A stretch of 44,212 nucleotides of DNA. It comes from an uncultured Porphyromonadaceae bacterium (GTDB taxonomy: Bacteria; Bacteroidota; Bacteroidia; Bacteroidales; Muribaculaceae). The notes below the pieces were generated by a model. That model was not told the origin of the DNA, made no database searches, and saw nothing but the letters and a program-made list of their open reading frames with translations. The first letter of the stretch is position 1, and every line of letters starts with the position of its first letter. Of the stretch, positions 41,903 through 44,212 are shown in pieces. The stretch lies in NCBI GenBank assembly GCA_945916235.1, contig CAMEGQ010000010.1:1-44212 (forward strand), given 5' to 3'. A program made the translations under genes and the position numbers.

Positions 41903-43360
41903 ATGAAATCCATCTGCTTTTATTTCCAGGTTCATCAGCCGTTCCGCCTGAAACGCTATCGCTTTTTCGATATCGGTAACGACCATTACTACTACGACGA
42001 TTTCGCCAACGACGATATTATCACCCGCATAGCCCAGCACAGCTATATCCCTGCCGCCCAGAGCCTCCTGAAGATGATTGAGGACACCAAGGGCGCCTTC
42101 CGCTGCGCTATCTCCATCACGGGCGTAGCCCTGGAGCAGTGTGAGCAGTATGTGCCCGAGTTTATCGACCTTCTCAAGAAGCTGTCCGACACAGGCAAGG
42201 TGGAATTCCTTGCCGAAACCTACGACCATTCGCTGGCTTCGCTTGCTGACCCTGAGGAATTTGCCATTCAGGTAAAGCTCCATTCCGACAAGATTTATGA
42301 GCTTTTCGGACAGAAACCCAAAGTGTTCCGCAACAGCGAGCTGATCTACAGCGACGAGCTGGCTCCGCAGCTTACCGCCATGGGCTTCAAGGGGTGCATC
42401 ACCGAAGGCGCCAAGCATATCCTCGGCTGGAAGAGCCCCAACTACGTTTACTCGGCTGCTTCGTCGCCTAAGCTTAAGCTGCTGCTTAAGAACGATAAGC
42501 TCTCCGACGATATCACCATGCGTTTCTCCGACTCTTCATGGAGTGAATACCCCCTGACGGCCGACAAATATATCGGCTGGATTGCCGACACTCCCCAGGA
42601 GGAGCAGGTGTTCAATCTGTTCATGAACCTTGAGACATTCGGCGAATTCCATCAGGCCAATACGGGTATCTTCCAGTTCCTGGAAGCACTGCCGCGCTTT
42701 GCCGCCGACCGTGGCATCTCGTTCATGACCCCGACTGAAGCCGTCAAGACCTTCAAGCCCGTGGCTGAGCTCTCGGTGGTTCACCCCATTTCGTGGGCTG
42801 ACGAGGCACGCGACACCTCGGCATGGCTGGGCAACAAGCTCCAGAACGAAGCCTTCCAGAAGCTCTATTCCGTGGCTGAGCGTGTGCGCCTGACCGACAA
42901 CCGTCAGCTCAAACAGGACTGGGGACGCCTGCAGGCTTCTGACCATTTCTTCTATATGTCGACCAAGCATTTCGCCGACGGCGCCGCCCACTCGATGTTC
43001 TCCCCCTACGATTCGCCCTACGACGCTTTCACCAACTATATGAACGTGTTGGCCGACTTCATCGTCAGGGTTGAGGAGCAATATCCTATGTCGATTGAGA
43101 ATGAGGAACTTAACTCGCTGCTGACCACCATCCGCAACCAGGCCCGCGAAATCGAGACGCTCAACAAGGAGGTGGAGACCTATCGCCTCAACGAAGAGCA
43201 TCTCAACGAGGAGCACCTTCTGCGCAAGGTTGCCAAAGCAGAGGCAAAACCCGCTCCCAAGGCAGAAGCCAAGCCCGCCAAGAAAGCGCCTGCCAAGAAA
43301 GCCGAAGCCAAGCCTGCTGCGAAGAAGGCACCCGCTAAAAAAGCTGCTAAGAAAGCCTAA
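41903..43360 (+). CDS. GH57 alpha-amylase-like protein with Lys/Ala-rich tail
   Basis: The 485-residue protein has GH57 conserved regions: FQVHQPFRL (HQP at 11-13), VFRNSELIYSDEL with the nucleophile-type Glu146, and FMNLETFGEFH at 240-250. In GH57 the latter block normally has an Asp (MDYETFG) as acid/base; here it is Asn242. The catalytic part ends near 395. Residues about 398-440 are a Glu-rich coiled-coil-like helix with LNEEH twice in tandem, and 441-485 is a Lys/Ala/Pro tail (KKAPAKKAEAKPAAKKAPAK) resembling histone H1 tails. No signal peptide. Third gene of the glycogen operon, 92 nt after the synthase. It may be a non-catalytic glucan-binding homologue. Confidence 0.88.
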   Translation: MKSICFYFQVHQPFRLKRYRFFDIGNDHYYYDDFANDDIITRIAQHSYIPAAQSLLKMIEDTKGAFRCAISITGVALEQCEQYVPEFIDLLKKLSDTGKVEFLAETYDHSLASLADPEEFAIQVKLHSDKIYELFGQKPKVFRNSELIYSDELAPQLTAMGFKGCITEGAKHILGWKSPNYVYSAASSPKLKLLLKNDKLSDDITMRFSDSSWSEYPLTADKYIGWIADTPQEEQVFNLFMNLETFGEFHQANTGIFQFLEALPRFAADRGISFMTPTEAVKTFKPVAELSVVHPISWADEARDTSAWLGNKLQNEAFQKLYSVAERVRLTDNRQLKQDWGRLQASDHFFYMSTKHFADGAAHSMFSPYDSPYDAFTNYMNVLADFIVRVEEQYPMSIENEELNSLLTTIRNQAREIETLNKEVETYRLNEEHLNEEHLLRKVAKAEAKPAPKAEAKPAKKAPAKKAEAKPAAKKAPAKKAAKKA

Positions 43361-43404
43361 TCTGCTGTAATCCAATAAAAGTAGAGGCTGCGCCAAATTA
43401 CGGC

Positions 43405-43593
43405 TCAAATTGTGCTCAAATTGAACGGCATAAGGTTGTCGCCGCCCCACGGCACATACGAGAGCCGTTCGTCTATGATAGTCGGCACGATGTCAACGTC
43501 TTCCTTGAAGACCGCCGACGAGCTGACTTGGAACGAAGCGCGGGCATTTAAACCCGGCAAGTTCTCTACGGAGTTGAAATTAAGAGAGTCCAT
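43405..43593 (-). pseudogene. Short gene fragment, possibly phage-portal-like N-terminus
   Basis: A 62-residue frame on the minus strand ends abruptly at the left inverted repeat. ERLSYVPWGGDNLMPFNL reminds me of the N-terminal part of Bacteroidales phage or conjugative-element portal-like proteins, in which the sequence would continue after MPF. The stop falls in a twofold GCTCAAATTG repeat at 43403-43423. It may equally be chance coding. Confidence 0.35.
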
Positions 43594-43625
43594 AACTTGC
43601 TGATATTTTCAGCGAAGTTATGGAC
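43588..43625. repeat. 38-bp near-perfect hairpin
   Basis: GTCCATAACTT and AAGTTATGGAC (11 bp each) flank GCTGA and TCAGC (5 bp each), with a 5-nt loop and a single unpaired base on one arm. It overlaps the ATG of the fragment at 43591-43593. No T run follows on either strand. Confidence 0.8.
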
Positions 43626-43652
43626 CCTTATGCGGTTGCCAAAAGACGCGAG

Positions 43653-44051
43653 TTAATTTTCTTCTTTGTTTGGAATAGGCTTGAATCCTCTTTCTTTTCC
43701 CATCTTAGATGCCCAAACGTTTCCAGTCATGGTGTCAAGAATAAAAATGAAATATTTGCCATTTCTTTGAAAAGATAATTGAAAGCGGCCTGGATAAACA
43801 TTGTCAATAGGCACAGGAACTCCAATTATATGGATAAATGATGTTTGTGTAAGGTCGCTTGTCATTTCATTTTCATACAATTGACCAGTGGCTGTATCGA
43901 ATTTATAATACAAAGGACTTGAAAATAGTTCATACAAATCATCAATAAAAATGAAACGAGGCACATCTTTTCTAATGATATTGGGTTCAGCAGCGTAGGA
44001 TGCACAAGCAAATAAAATGCTGAAAAGGAATATAATATATTTTGCTTTCAT
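43653..44051 (-). CDS. Small exported protein, function unknown
   Basis: The 132-residue protein has a signal peptide (MKAKYIIFLFSILFACASYA, cleavage before AEPN; the Cys at 16 is not in a good lipobox). The mature part is beta-rich; FQRNGKYFIFILDTMTGNVW and YYKFDTATGQLY look like two related strand-turn blocks with Asp-Thr-x-Thr-Gly. Not recognised. It is clearly AT-richer than the glycogen genes next to it, consistent with acquisition. Its promoter (44056-44086) ends 4 nt before the ATG. Confidence 0.7.
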   Translation of the reverse strand: MKAKYIIFLFSILFACASYAAEPNIIRKDVPRFIFIDDLYELFSSPLYYKFDTATGQLYENEMTSDLTQTSFIHIIGVPVPIDNVYPGRFQLSFQRNGKYFIFILDTMTGNVWASKMGKERGFKPIPNKEEN

Positions 44052-44055
44052 AGCG

Positions 44056-44086
44056 CAAAATTACAAAATTTTGCTGACTTGGACAA
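44056..44086 (-). promoter_or_regulatory. Promoter abutting the small exported protein start
   Basis: On the minus strand TTG (44086-44084), exactly 20 nt, then TAATTTTG (44063-44056), ending 4 nt before the ATG at 44051. This predicts a leaderless or nearly leaderless mRNA. Confidence 0.7.
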
Positions 44087-44212
44087 TAGAGAAAGCGGTC
44101 AACTCCGTTAGGAGCCACTTCAAATTACGGCGCAGCCTCTTTCTAATTATAGGGGGAATAAATCGTATAAATCGTATAAAATTGTAAGCCGGATGAATCC
44201 TTAGGTGGATTA

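Larger units (their letters stand above)
43383..44140. mobile_element. Small cassette bounded by 12-bp inverted repeats (putative)
   Basis: AGAGGCTGCGCC (43383-43394) and GGCGCAGCCTCT (44129-44140) are perfect inverted repeats. The decamer CAAATTACGG lies at 43394-43403 and 44121-44130 in direct orientation. Inside are a short gene fragment, a 38-bp hairpin and one small AT-rich gene, but no transposase. Calling it mobile is inference. Confidence 0.45.

Noticed and set aside
43588-43625. Integron attC site
   Set aside because: The hairpin with one unpaired base resembles the shape, but the arms do not fit the GTTRRRY/RYYYAAC core sites and no integrase is present.

Overview
The window looks like chromosomal DNA of a gut Bacteroidales bacterium, most likely a GC-rich Muribaculaceae-type member (inference). 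The signs are Bacteroidetes promoters (TTG, about 20 nt, then TAnnTTTG), A-rich starts without Shine-Dalgarno sequences, lipoprotein signals, a DUF5723 outer-membrane protein, Bacteroidales-style C-terminal tails of the YxLQGxRV...GIYI type, and the three-gene glycogen cluster typical of the order. No rRNA, tRNA, integrase, transposase or CRISPR array was seen.

Layout. 1-2.9 kb: a visibly AT-richer segment with a CotH-kinase family protein (cut by the left edge) and a choloylglycine-hydrolase-like Ntn lipoprotein. 3.0-6.5 kb: an envelope pair, lipoprotein plus DUF5723 protein, closed by a terminator. 6.5-8.8 kb: a PpiD/SurA-like periplasmic foldase, convergent with ferritin. 9.6-15.05 kb: a small beta-barrel protein diverging from a large TamB. 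15.2-19.4 kb: a DUF2723 GT-C-type membrane protein coupled to a NodB polysaccharide deacetylase. 19.6-23.2 kb: an AddA/RecB-like helicase-nuclease. 23.4-25.6 kb: a large secreted multidomain protein. 25.8-28.8 kb: a leftward operon pyrH-frr-radical SAM-LD-carboxypeptidase. 28.9-32.6 kb: a small membrane protein, mscL, then aroK, a degenerate alanine-dehydrogenase homologue and RNase HI. 32.7-38.25 kb: a TolC/HlyD/two ABC-2 permease efflux operon ending in tadA. 38.3-43.4 kb: a glycogen operon (debranching enzyme, GT4 synthase-like enzyme, GH57 protein) behind a long structured leader. 43.4-44.2 kb: an AT-rich cassette bounded by 12-bp inverted repeats.

The main themes are envelope biogenesis (PpiD, TamB, small barrel, DUF5723 pair), core housekeeping (UMP kinase, ribosome recycling, shikimate kinase, TadA) and glycogen metabolism.

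The least-explained signals are outside the obvious genes: a ~130-bp interspersed repeat in two copies whose outer arms differ but stay self-complementary; a ~245-nt multi-hairpin leader before the glycogen operon; a GH57 protein with Asn at the expected catalytic acid and a histone-H1-like Lys/Ala tail; an alanine-dehydrogenase homologue lacking the usual catalytic residues; intergenic tandem repeats with unit lengths of 7, 9, 10, 16 and 18 nt; two apparently leaderless promoters; and the small inverted-repeat cassette at the right edge. All assignments are from reading the sequence; no database search was run.
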